Below are positions 1-5,252 of a stretch of 5,252 bases of DNA, piece after piece (position 1 is the stretch's first letter; each line of letters starts with the position of its first letter). The stretch lies in NCBI GenBank assembly GCA_003159055.1, contig PMLH01000204.1, forward strand, positions 1,079 through 6,330. Reading direction: 5' to 3'. The DNA comes from Myxococcales bacterium (GTDB taxonomy: Bacteria; Myxococcota; Polyangia; Fen-1088). The position numbers were made by a program, and so were the translations under genes. The notes beneath the pieces are model-generated. The model saw only the letters and a list, made by a program, of their open reading frames with translations, did no database searches and was not told the DNA's origin.

Positions 1-1145
1 GGCAGCACGATGGCGATGTGGTGCCACGCATTGGCGGTGATGGCGGATGGACTCTCGAGGCGTTGTTCGGCGGCGGTCGTGTGTCCCGATTTTGAGATGC
101 CGAATCGCAGGGGGATTTTTGAGACGTCGCTCGCCCGCGCTGTGAGGTAGAAGAACGCGTTTGAGGTGCTTCCGCTGCTGAAGTCGAAGACGCGTTCCCA
201 GTTCTCGGCGGAAGTGGCAGCCGCGAGCTTGATCCAGACCGCGATGGTCAGATCACCGGGGGCCAGGGCTTCTGGAGCGGGCGCCGTCACGTACCCGCCG
301 CCGCGGTTGGAGTCCGAGAGACTGAGGGCGTGCGTACCCACCTGGCAATCGGTCGAAAAAGTCGCGCTCCCTCCGGTCCCTGCGGTTCCCAACGTACCGT
401 CATAAAGGCCGCCACCGGATGAGGATGAATCGGCCACAGTCGTCCCGCTGCTCTCGTCGAACGTGTACCAGAGGACCAGATCAGGATCCACGCTGGCTCC
501 TCCGCCACCGTCAAACCCAGCATCGCCGCCGGTGCCTCCGGCACCACCGCCGCTGTCGATGCCTGCATCTCCCGCTCTGCCGCCATTGGCATCCGCGGCT
601 CCCGTGCCGCCGGTGCCACCACTGGCGCCGCCGTTGGCATCCACGGCTCCTGCGCCGCCGTTACCACCATCACCGCCGGCGCCGCCATTGGCATCCACGG
701 CTCCTGTGCCGCCGTTACCACCGCCACCGCCAGCGCCGCCACCACCGATGTCGGGTGGAGCGGCACCCGACTCTTCGCCTGACGCCGCCAGATCGGAGGA
801 ATCTGCGACGTCGTCAGGAACGTTGGCATCTTCCGCGGCGACCGACCCCGGGAGATCCGTCGCGTCGTCGAGAACCGCGACGTCATTCACGGCAGGCAGA
901 TCGAAAGAAACCAGCTCGCTATCTGCACCGATGACATCCTCACCGCCGCCAGCCCCAGCCACGTCAGACACCGCAGGGAAATCTGCGGCCCCGTCGCGGC
1001 CCGACGACGCGGGGCCACGCAGCCTGCTCAGATCGACCGAACACGCGCCCGCCACGATGGCCATCAGGCACAGGGGAACAACGCAGCGACTCTCCACCGA
1101 GCCAGAAGTAGTGCTGCACGGACTGGCTTGCCGGTATCGTTTCAT
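1..1145 (-). CDS. Secreted lipoprotein with Gly-rich repeat linker and C-terminal LamG/concanavalin-like domain (partial, 3' end off window)
   Basis: The minus frame is open for 381 codons from an ATG at 1145 to the window edge, so the C-terminus is missing. Residues 22-34 are a short hydrophobic segment ending in AGAC, with Cys35 as a plausible lipidation site; the -3 residue is Ala, which is less usual than Leu. Residues 36-133 are an Asp/Ala/Val-rich linker, and 134-217 are Gly/Asn/Asp/Ala-rich with three GA(V/A)DANGG repeats. From about 221 the chain looks like a LamG/concanavalin-type jelly roll: LWYTFDESSGTTVADSS, then LTIAVWIKL, WERVFDFSSG and NAWHHIAIVL, the classic order in Laminin_G_3-type domains. 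These domains usually bind glycans or mediate surface contacts. The likely role is an outer-surface lipoprotein whose linker lifts the domain off the membrane. The ATG gives an unusually long n-region and has no Shine-Dalgarno; a GTG at 1097 would give a more normal signal peptide (start MESRCVVPLCLMAI). Function beyond the fold is unknown. Confidence 0.85.
   Translation of the reverse strand, partial: MKRYRQASPCSTTSGSVESRCVVPLCLMAIVAGACSVDLSRLRGPASSGRDGAADFPAVSDVAGAGGGEDVIGADSELVSFDLPAVNDVAVLDDATDLPGSVAAEDANVPDDVADSSDLAASGEESGAAPPDIGGGGAGGGGGNGGTGAVDANGGAGGDGGNGGAGAVDANGGASGGTGGTGAADANGGRAGDAGIDSGGGAGGTGGDAGFDGGGGASVDPDLVLWYTFDESSGTTVADSSSSGGGLYDGTLGTAGTGGSATFSTDCQVGTHALSLSDSNRGGGYVTAPAPEALAPGDLTIAVWIKLAAATSAENWERVFDFSSGSTSNAFFYLTARASDVSKIPLRFGISKSGHTTAAEQRLESPSAITANAWHHIAIVL
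495..746 (-). repeat. Gly-rich minisatellite-like coding repeat within the lipoprotein
   Basis: About 84 codons are dominated by GGC/GGT/GCC. A 24 bp core occurs three times, at 681-704, 627-650 and 579-602, encoding GAVDANGG, GAVDANGG and GAADANGG. Spacings are 54 and 48 bp, both multiples of three, so repeat gain or loss keeps the frame. The first and second copies differ at one base; the third has one further change. The repeat probably forms a flexible, disordered spacer between the lipid anchor and the LamG-like domain. Confidence 0.85.
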
Positions 1146-1154
1146 CGTGGAACT

Positions 1155-1183
1155 ATTCTTGGTCCGTTGTGCGAATTTCGCAA
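1155..1183 (-). promoter_or_regulatory. Possible promoter of the lipoprotein gene, near-leaderless
   Basis: On the minus strand, TTGCGA (1178-1183) and AAGAAT (1155-1160) are separated by 17 bp; each matches four of six bases of the sigma-70 consensus. The -10-like box ends 9 bp before the ATG at 1145. A transcript from it would have almost no leader, which would fit the absence of a Shine-Dalgarno there. Matches this weak occur by chance, so this is a guess. The 134 bp gap 1146-1279 otherwise holds no gene that I can support and no clear hairpin with a T-run. Confidence 0.2.
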
Positions 1184-1279
1184 GTCTACCACGACGGGCT
1201 CACGGACCATACCGGCGTCCATGCGGGGCGAGTTGAAGCGAGGCCGCCCAGCTTCCACAAAGAGTCCCGACGATACCGC

Positions 1280-2764
1280 TCAGAAGAATATCGCCGGACC
1301 GGACGCCTTGAACGAGGCTAGACGAGCTCGCAAGTCGGTGAAACCGGAAGAGAGCAGGTCCTCCTCGATGGCATCAGCCTGGGCCAGTGCCGCCTCGCTG
1401 GTGGCAAACGAAATGAACTTGGCGACCCGCCGTGCATCATAATAACCGAGGTGCCCCTGTTTGACGACGACGTGGAAGCCGGTGAGATCGTCCCGAACCT
1501 CGATGATGCGCAGGTCGTCGCTCTTCGGGACTTTGCCGTTTGCGACGAATAGGCGTCGACGGACGACATGGACGTAGCCGTCGCCGAGTCCGTTAGCGGC
1601 CAATGAAGCAATGGTCGCGGTTGCATTGGCAGCGGAGGTCTCGACTGCCACCTCGGTGGTGGTGACCTCGGGACTGAGCAGCTTTCCGTCGATGATGGTG
1701 ATGCGAAAGACATCGCCAACCCGCTCGCCAACCAGCGTGCGGTAGGCGGTTCCCTGGGCGCTTTCCTTGATGAGCGGTTGGTAGCCGACCCAGGTGACGT
1801 TTGGTAGCTGCCACGTGATGGGGGCACGCTCGACGAACACAGCATGCTTGAAATCTGCAAGTGACAAGCCCACGCCAACAGCCCACCTAGCAAATGCGAA
1901 GCGGCGACAGAGGGCGGTCATGGTGATCTCGGGCAATGACAAGGGCGAGAGAAGCGCCAGAAGGTCCGCCAGATGGAAACGGAACCAGTCTCGGGCAATA
2001 TCGAAGCGAAGGCTGGCGTCGAGCCCTTCGAGGTAGGCGAACCGCCCGACCAGACGCTCGTGCGCGACGAAGCTTTCATCGTTGTCGATGAGGCCGATGC
2101 GAACGGGGGCATCGGTCGACACCAGAACATTCTGGACGTTCCGGTCGTTTTGTCCCAACACGAAGTCGAGCAAGGCCAGCCGCGCAAGCGTTCCTTCTTG
2201 CCAAACATCCGAGAGATCGCGTGGGTTGTCCTTGAGCGCGGCAAAGCGCTTCCGGGGGAAGCCCGCGCTGACGACGAACTTCGTGCCCGCGGATGACAAG
2301 CCCATCGCGGTCGGCGGGACATGCTCTACCAGCCCAAAGAAGCGGTCCGCGATTTCTGCAAATGCGATCGCCCTTTCCTCGGAGCCGAGATGCTCGATGG
2401 CGTCTTGATACTGGTAGACCACCATGGTCTTGGAGACGTCCTCCTTGCAGTAGAGATCTTGCCAGTCCGGGAAGCGTGGATCGGCAAACGGAAGGATGCG
2501 CACGAGGTTGCCGAATTCCTGCGGCGTCACCAATGATCCGCGTTGCTCGACTTCTTCCACCATCACCGGCGCCATCGGATGCTTTGCGAGGTGGTCCAGG
2601 CAGAACAGCAACCGGTTGACGTCGAAGAAGGGCACAGCAATGGAGGCGGTCTGCGCTGCCAAGTGCGTGAGCTCGGCGAGGGTGTAGCCGTAGTAGCGCC
2701 CGACGCGCTCACAGCGGGCGTGAACCTTTGCGCTCTCTCCTCCGCATACGGGACAGAAACCCAT
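1280..2764 (-). CDS. Kinase-like protein (PI3/4K- or HipA-like catalytic core) with N-terminal zinc-site motif and C-terminal WGR-like tandem repeat
   Basis: A 494-residue protein from ATG 2764. Residues 4-18 hold CPVCGG followed by HARC, a C-x2-C-x7-H-x2-C pattern that could bind zinc. The middle carries DFVLGQNDRNVQNVLV (about 200-215), then IGLIDNDESF (about 223-232). This matches the catalytic loop (Asp207, Asn212) and metal-binding Asp (Asp227) of the PI3/4-kinase and HipA branch of the kinase fold. GLSSAGTKF (about 155-163) may belong to the nucleotide-binding lobe, but I cannot place the ATP lysine. Residues from about 343 to 480 form two similar units, each ending in an Ala-rich helix then a hydrophobic/Gly/aromatic turn (GLGDGYV, LLSSGFT). 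The second, with FHVVVKQGHLGYY, resembles the WGR fold of DNA-repair PARPs and bacterial proteins. Substrate is unknown; a protein, a nucleic acid or a small molecule are all possible. An upstream GTG at 2770 would add two residues, but GAGG lies 7 bp before the ATG and only 1 bp before the GTG, so ATG is preferred. Confidence 0.85.
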   Translation of the reverse strand: MGFCPVCGGESAKVHARCERVGRYYGYTLAELTHLAAQTASIAVPFFDVNRLLFCLDHLAKHPMAPVMVEEVEQRGSLVTPQEFGNLVRILPFADPRFPDWQDLYCKEDVSKTMVVYQYQDAIEHLGSEERAIAFAEIADRFFGLVEHVPPTAMGLSSAGTKFVVSAGFPRKRFAALKDNPRDLSDVWQEGTLARLALLDFVLGQNDRNVQNVLVSTDAPVRIGLIDNDESFVAHERLVGRFAYLEGLDASLRFDIARDWFRFHLADLLALLSPLSLPEITMTALCRRFAFARWAVGVGLSLADFKHAVFVERAPITWQLPNVTWVGYQPLIKESAQGTAYRTLVGERVGDVFRITIIDGKLLSPEVTTTEVAVETSAANATATIASLAANGLGDGYVHVVRRRLFVANGKVPKSDDLRIIEVRDDLTGFHVVVKQGHLGYYDARRVAKFISFATSEAALAQADAIEEDLLSSGFTDLRARLASFKASGPAIFF

Positions 2765-2766
2765 AG

Positions 2767-3132
2767 TCACGCCTCGGGATCGAGGTCGGCTGGATGGAGC
2801 TTCAGGAAGACGTAGTCATCGTAGCGCATGTCGTCCACGCTGATCACCGGCTTGGGCAAAAAGCCCGAGATGAGGTCCTCGATGCCACAAAGGGCTGCGG
2901 CTTCCCGGCAATTGCCCTCGCCTCCGGCGCTCCACAGGTAGATGCGCACGCCGCGCTCGTGCAAATGGTCGAGAAGTGCCAGCACTTGAAGGTTGGGTGC
3001 GTGGTCGTCGGTCAGTAGCGTCCCGTCGATGTCGAAGTAGGCGACGCCGTACTTGCCGCTGGCTTTGACGATGGCGTCCACCCGTTCCATGGTGCGAGCA
3101 GAAATCATGACGCTATGCATAATATTGGTCAT
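2767..3132 (-). CDS. Small HAD-superfamily hydrolase (phosphatase-like)
   Basis: A 121-residue protein carrying the full set of HAD motifs in order. Motif I is YFDIDGTLL, with nucleophile Asp34 and general acid/base Asp36. Motif II is IYLWSAGG (Ser68). Motif III is the Lys of FLPKPV (Lys94). Motif IV is VDDMRYDDY (Asp100/Asp101). The short gap between motifs I and II leaves no room for a large cap, so it should act on exposed or macromolecular phosphates, or on small substrates; the substrate is not evident. Most HAD proteins of this pattern are Mg-dependent phosphatases. Start chosen at 3132 because AGGA lies 5 bp upstream. An ATG at 3156 adds eight residues but has no Shine-Dalgarno, and ATGs at 3120, 3108 and 3090 also lack one. 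The stop codon lies in GTGACTATG at the start of the kinase-like gene, so the two are one operon and probably one functional pair. Confidence 0.85.
   Translation of the reverse strand: MTNIMHSVMISARTMERVDAIVKASGKYGVAYFDIDGTLLTDDHAPNLQVLALLDHLHERGVRIYLWSAGGEGNCREAAALCGIEDLISGFLPKPVISVDDMRYDDYVFLKLHPADLDPEA
2772..2775 (-). promoter_or_regulatory. Ribosome binding site deciding the kinase-like gene start
   Basis: GAGG on the minus strand sits inside the last codons of the HAD gene, 7 bp before ATG 2764 and 1 bp before GTG 2770. The spacing favours the ATG. Ribosomes ending the HAD gene at TGA (2767-2769) would be within a few bases of this start, indicating translational coupling. Confidence 0.55.
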
Positions 3133-3133
3133 G
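3106..3133. promoter_or_regulatory. Inverted repeat with AT-rich spacer at the HAD gene start; possible operator
   Basis: Perfect 6 bp arms CATGAC (3106-3111) and GTCATG (3128-3133) flank a 16 bp AT-rich spacer containing ATGCATAATATT, which stands out from the GC-rich surroundings. It overlaps the first codons of the HAD gene and faces the divergent QueG-like gene, a position where a dimeric repressor could act. If the real HAD start is further in (3108 or 3090), the minus-strand TATTAT in the spacer could be a -10 box. The arms are short, so chance is a serious alternative. Confidence 0.2.
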
Positions 3134-3137
3134 GATG

Positions 3138-3141
3138 TCCT
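3138..3141 (-). promoter_or_regulatory. Ribosome binding site for the HAD gene
   Basis: AGGA on the minus strand, 5 bp before ATG 3132. It is the only purine-rich site found before any of the candidate ATGs of this gene, and it decides the start chosen here. Confidence 0.45.
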
Positions 3142-3240
3142 ATTCGAATGGAACATCGGCGGATTTCGGGCCCGCTGGAATCAACCTTGGGCGTTCTCAA
3201 GCGGCTTCTCCCACCCGCGCTGTGCGGAATCTGGATCGGC

Positions 3241-3356
3241 GTAGGAACGCGTGACGTCGAGCGGTTCCTTGAAGACCGGGTTGTCCCGACCCTGTATCCT
3301 AGGGCGACCAGCTGTTCGTCAACCTGTACGACGGCTATGCGACTTCTCGCCAATGA
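3241..3356 (+). pseudogene. Possible tail of a frameshifted gene before the QueG-like gene
   Basis: Two adjacent stretches read like protein in different frames. The first, from 3241 to about 3300, gives DVERFLEDRVVPTLYP. The second, 3303-3353, gives GDQLFVNLYDGYATSRQ before a TGA at 3354-3356, and its first eleven codons all end in G or C, as in real genes here. A single lost base near 3301 would join them into one C-terminus ending 10 bp before the ATG of the QueG-like gene, the spacing expected of an operon partner. An in-frame TAG at 3300-3302 blocks the second frame. No start codon or family was recognised. The rest of the divergent gap (3133-3240) shows nothing else supportable beyond the HAD ribosome binding site. 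Confidence 0.25.
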
Positions 3357-3366
3357 CCAAGCAGCC

Positions 3367-4098
3367 ATGAGCACCGCCGAACAAGACAAAATGCTCGCTG
3401 CTTGGCAGGGCGAATTGCTCGCGAGCTTGAAGCTGGCCGGGGCGGCCTTGGTTGGCTTCGCGGACTTGACGTGTCTTCCGACGGAGGCTCGCCACGGTCT
3501 GCCGAGGGCCATCTCGCTCGCGGTCGTACTGGACCCATCCGTTGTGGCCGGCCTAGTCTCTGGTCCAACCACCGCGTATCACACAGAATATGATCGCGTC
3601 AACGAGCTGCTGTCCAATCTAGCCTGTCTGGCCAAGTCGTCCATCGAGGCGCGTGGCTTCGTTGCTCAGGCCGGAGCGGTGACTGTCAGGGTCGTGGAGG
3701 GTGACGGTGCGATAGCTCTCCCGCACAAGACGGTGGCTACCCGCGCGGGGCTCGGCTGGATTGGCCACTCGGCCCTCCTCGTCACGCCGGAATTCGGAAA
3801 ATCCGTGCGCCTCGCGAGCGTGCTGACCAACGCCCCGTTCGTGTGCGCGGAGCCAGTTCAGGAATCTCGTTGCGGGCGATGCCGAGAGTGCGTGGACGCC
3901 TGCCCCGCCGGGGCGATCACCGGGCATCCCTGGAGCCCTGGAATTGACCGCCATCGAATTCTCAATGCGGCCGCCTGCGGGAAGAAAGCCTCGGCCTTGG
4001 CTGCCGATCAGGGCATCGACGTGACCATTTGTGGAATCTGCATCCTGGCCTGCCCGTGGACACGTCGTTATCTGCGGTCACGGGGAAAAGCAGCGTAG
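3367..4098 (+). CDS. QueG-like (COG1600) reductase homologue with double [4Fe-4S] domain; probably not a canonical epoxyqueuosine reductase
   Basis: A 243-residue protein of the epoxyqueuosine reductase superfamily, whose characterised members use a cobamide and two [4Fe-4S] clusters. Visible marks are the hallmark RAGLGWIGHSALLVT (126-140), then VRLASVLTNAPF, then the cluster motif CGRCRECVDACPAGA (Cys169, 172, 175, 179), Cys204, and CGICILACPW (Cys222, 225, 229), giving eight cysteines. The front half has GLPRAISLAV and a GPTTAYHTEYDRVNELL stretch, which I associate with shorter stand-alone COG1600 paralogues in anaerobes rather than with QueG. The QueG signature DxxPVxE before the GLGW motif is absent; here it reads IALPHKTVATRAG, with His120 where QueG has its Glu. 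It is also about 100 residues shorter than QueG and lacks the C-terminal HEAT-like part. The likely role is a redox enzyme on an unknown substrate. The frame is open back to ATG 3115, and ATG 3337 is another option; 3367 is chosen because the family begins near LASLKLAGAALVGFADL. No clear Shine-Dalgarno precedes it. Confidence 0.85.
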   Translation: MSTAEQDKMLAAWQGELLASLKLAGAALVGFADLTCLPTEARHGLPRAISLAVVLDPSVVAGLVSGPTTAYHTEYDRVNELLSNLACLAKSSIEARGFVAQAGAVTVRVVEGDGAIALPHKTVATRAGLGWIGHSALLVTPEFGKSVRLASVLTNAPFVCAEPVQESRCGRCRECVDACPAGAITGHPWSPGIDRHRILNAAACGKKASALAADQGIDVTICGICILACPWTRRYLRSRGKAA

Positions 4099-4184
4099 GT
4101 TTTGCGAAACAGGACATTCCGGTCGGCGTGCTCGCCCGGGAGCGGCCGTGCGACGGCGCCCGGATGACATCTTGACGAAGGCCT

Positions 4185-4982
4185 ATGCTCCCATCGGACG
4201 GGATCGTGACAGGTCGATGCTGGCGTGACGGGATCTTTGGGATCCGCACGCGTGAGCAACTGCTGTTGGTCGATCTTGGACCGCGCAGCAGCTACCAGCG
4301 CCAGCTTGCTGCCGGGCGCGATTGTGCCACCCGAGCGTCGACGGTCGCTTTGGTGATTGCGACGTGGATAAGCGATTTGCCGATGGAAGCGGCCAGCGTC
4401 CCGATTCTGCGCGCAGGCGAACCCGGCAAAGCCGAGAGCACCGTTGCGGTCAGCAGCGAAAGCCCGCGGGTGGCCGACAGCGGAATCAGCATCGCTGCGG
4501 TCGCGGTAGGGGCCGGTGGCATCACGCCGGGGCTTCGCCTGGACTTCCAGCGGCACCGGGCCGGGAGCAGTGTCGGATGGCAGGCCAGTTTGATGCTACC
4601 CGCCGCGCGCGACTTGTCGATCGCAGGCGGTACCAGCCGCTGGACGCGCCTTTCTGCCCTTGTCGCGGCTTGTGCGCATTCCGGTGGCAACCGAGTGTTC
4701 CTTTCCGGAAGTGGTGGGTTGGCGCTTGGTTACACTTTGGCGTGGGGAACCGGCTATGAGGCCAACCAGACAGATCAGTCTTTCACCTATGGGCTGGTCG
4801 CGGGCACTCGGGCGGGCATTCCGTTTGGGCGAGTACGCCTATTCGTCGACGTGACCGCGATGTGGTGGCTGTACGATCAGAAGGTTCAGGTTGATGGCGA
4901 CGCGAATGGTGGGTCGGCGACGAGATCGCTGCCAAGGTGGGATCTGCAAGCAGCCCTCGGACTGACCTATGTATTTCACTAG
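4185..4982 (+). CDS. Outer-membrane beta-barrel-like protein, probably truncated at its N-terminus
   Basis: A 265-residue protein with no catalytic motif. Residues 12-66 (WRDGIFGI, then RDCATRASTVALVIATWISDLP) resemble the end of a periplasmic domain seen in myxobacterial proteins of the style domain, Pro-rich linker, then barrel; this is recalled style, not a search result. From about 100 the chain alternates short amphipathic strands rich in Gly and aromatics: SIAAVAVGAGG, VGWQASLML, GGLALGYTLAWGTGY, YGLVAGTRAG, RVRLFVDVTAMWWLYD. It ends LQAALGLTYVFH, with the near-terminal aromatic typical of outer-membrane barrels. No signal peptide is visible at the N-terminus, and an in-frame TGA at 4173-4175 closes the frame just upstream, so a front piece may have been lost. 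GAAGG at 4177-4181 lies 3 bp before the ATG, a tight spacing. A GTG at 4206 is an alternative start. It follows the QueG-like gene by 86 bp on the same strand, with no clear terminator between. Confidence 0.7.
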   Translation: MLPSDGIVTGRCWRDGIFGIRTREQLLLVDLGPRSSYQRQLAAGRDCATRASTVALVIATWISDLPMEAASVPILRAGEPGKAESTVAVSSESPRVADSGISIAAVAVGAGGITPGLRLDFQRHRAGSSVGWQASLMLPAARDLSIAGGTSRWTRLSALVAACAHSGGNRVFLSGSGGLALGYTLAWGTGYEANQTDQSFTYGLVAGTRAGIPFGRVRLFVDVTAMWWLYDQKVQVDGDANGGSATRSLPRWDLQAALGLTYVFH

Positions 4983-5000
4983 GTAGTGGAGGCTTCCCGA

Positions 5001-5052
5001 ACGGGCCCCTGCTCGTCTCCGGAATTGTAGACGGCCCCTTGTTCGCTTTCGG
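5001..5052. repeat. Degenerate 30 bp tandem repeat in the convergent gap
   Basis: The 22 bp segments 5001-5022 and 5031-5052 match at 16 of 22 positions with a 30 bp period. Because the period is a multiple of three, both strands read as short peptide repeats in one frame (NGPLLVSG / DGPLFAFG on plus; EQGAV / EQGPV on minus). It may be decayed coding sequence or coincidence. Confidence 0.3.
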
Positions 5053-5072
5053 CGATCTCCAATGCGCCATCC

Positions 5073-5089
5073 AGTCCGGCGGCCGGACT
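5073..5089. terminator. GC-rich hairpin between convergent genes; possible terminator
   Basis: AGTCCGG, a CGG loop and CCGGACT form a perfect 7 bp stem in the gap between the plus-strand barrel gene and the minus-strand Gly/Tyr-rich gene. The position suits a bidirectional stop, but no T-run follows on either strand, so an intrinsic terminator is not demonstrated. Confidence 0.3.
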
Positions 5090-5136
5090 TGTCACGTACG
5101 GAGACCTGCAGCTCAGTGGCCCCAACCGCCAGCACC

Positions 5137-5252
5137 CTATCGCTTCTGGAACTCCAGCCCATTGCCGCCATCGCCGCCGTAGCCGAGATTGCCGGCGTAG
5201 CCGCCCCAACCGAGATTGCCGCCGTAGCCGAAATTGCCGGCATAGCCGCCGT
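5137..5252 (-). CDS. C-terminus of a Gly/Tyr/Asn-rich repeat protein (partial, 5' end off window)
   Basis: The minus frame is open from the right edge to a TAG at 5137-5139, giving the last 38 full codons of a protein whose start lies outside the window. It is a 15-residue repeat: GGYAGNFGYGGNLGW, then GGYAGNLGYGGDGGN, followed by the non-repeat tail GLEFQKR. The DNA repeats with a 45 bp period (copies beginning near 5250 and 5205 on the minus strand), and wobble changes between copies keep the amino acids, which argues that it is translated. Gly/Tyr/Asn-rich repeats are common in secreted structural or surface proteins and in disordered RNA-binding tails; which applies cannot be told from this fragment. 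It converges on the barrel gene across a 154 bp gap. Confidence 0.7.
   Translation of the reverse strand, partial: GGYAGNFGYGGNLGWGGYAGNLGYGGDGGNGLEFQKR

Noticed and set aside
495..746. CRISPR-like array of regularly spaced repeats
   Set aside because: The repeats are in frame within a protein-coding gene, spacers are themselves Gly-rich repeats, and no cas gene is present.
287..1236. Long open frames in the wrong phase over the lipoprotein gene (plus-strand Pro/Ala-rich and Arg/His-rich frames, and a second minus frame)
   Set aside because: These are shadows of the GC-rich Gly repeat. The frame with signal peptide, lipobox and LamG-like motifs is the real one.
1318..2619. Several open frames of 80-190 codons antisense or out of phase with the kinase-like gene
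   Set aside because: They lack recognisable motifs and lie wholly inside a gene with clear domain signatures, as expected in GC-rich coding DNA.
1280..3132. A classical HipBA toxin-antitoxin pair
   Set aside because: The partner is a HAD hydrolase, not a helix-turn-helix HipB, and the gap between the possible nucleotide-binding segment and the catalytic loop is much shorter than in HipA.
4099..4184. Possible terminator between the QueG-like and barrel genes (GTTT-TGCG-AAAC and a CCCGGG palindrome)
   Set aside because: Stems are only 4-6 bp and no T-run follows, so neither is convincing.
4068..4759. Minus and plus frames of 130-162 codons overlapping the barrel gene
   Set aside because: Arg/Pro/Ala-rich composition typical of shadow frames; the frame ending in LGLTYVFH has the strand pattern and C-terminus of a real protein.

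Overview
The window is GC-rich bacterial DNA (about 60% by eye). Coding frames favour G or C at third codon positions. The best match in style is a myxobacterium-like (Myxococcota/Polyangia) genome: a surface lipoprotein with a long Asp/Ala then Gly/Asn/Asp-rich linker before a LamG-like domain, a second Gly/Tyr-rich repeat protein, and a beta-barrel-like protein with a poorly conserved front half. This assignment is an inference from protein style; there is no rRNA or other marker gene here.

Left part (1-3132), all on the minus strand, read right to left: a small HAD-type phosphatase-like protein (2767-3132); a kinase-like protein (1280-2764) with an N-terminal zinc-site motif, a PI3/4K- or HipA-like catalytic core and a C-terminal tandem repeat resembling WGR domains; and, after a 134 bp gap, a secreted lipoprotein (1-1145) that runs off the left edge. 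The HAD and kinase genes overlap or abut at GTGACTATG and are almost certainly cotranslated. A putative phosphotransferase is thus paired with a putative phosphohydrolase.

Right part (3133-4982), plus strand: a 234 bp divergent region that includes what looks like the frameshifted tail of a lost gene; a QueG/COG1600-like cobamide and double [4Fe-4S] reductase homologue (3367-4098) that lacks the acidic motif of true QueG; and an outer-membrane beta-barrel-like protein (4185-4982) with no visible signal peptide, probably truncated at its front. Facing these on the minus strand is the C-terminus of a Gly/Tyr/Asn-rich repeat protein (5137-5252) that continues beyond the right edge. The space between the convergent ends (4983-5136) has a GC-rich hairpin and a degenerate 30 bp repeat.

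No tRNA, rRNA, CRISPR array, insertion sequence or integrase is visible. The most notable element is the HAD plus Zn-site/kinase/WGR-like gene pair. The QueG-like gene and the beta-barrel gene show no evident functional link to it.
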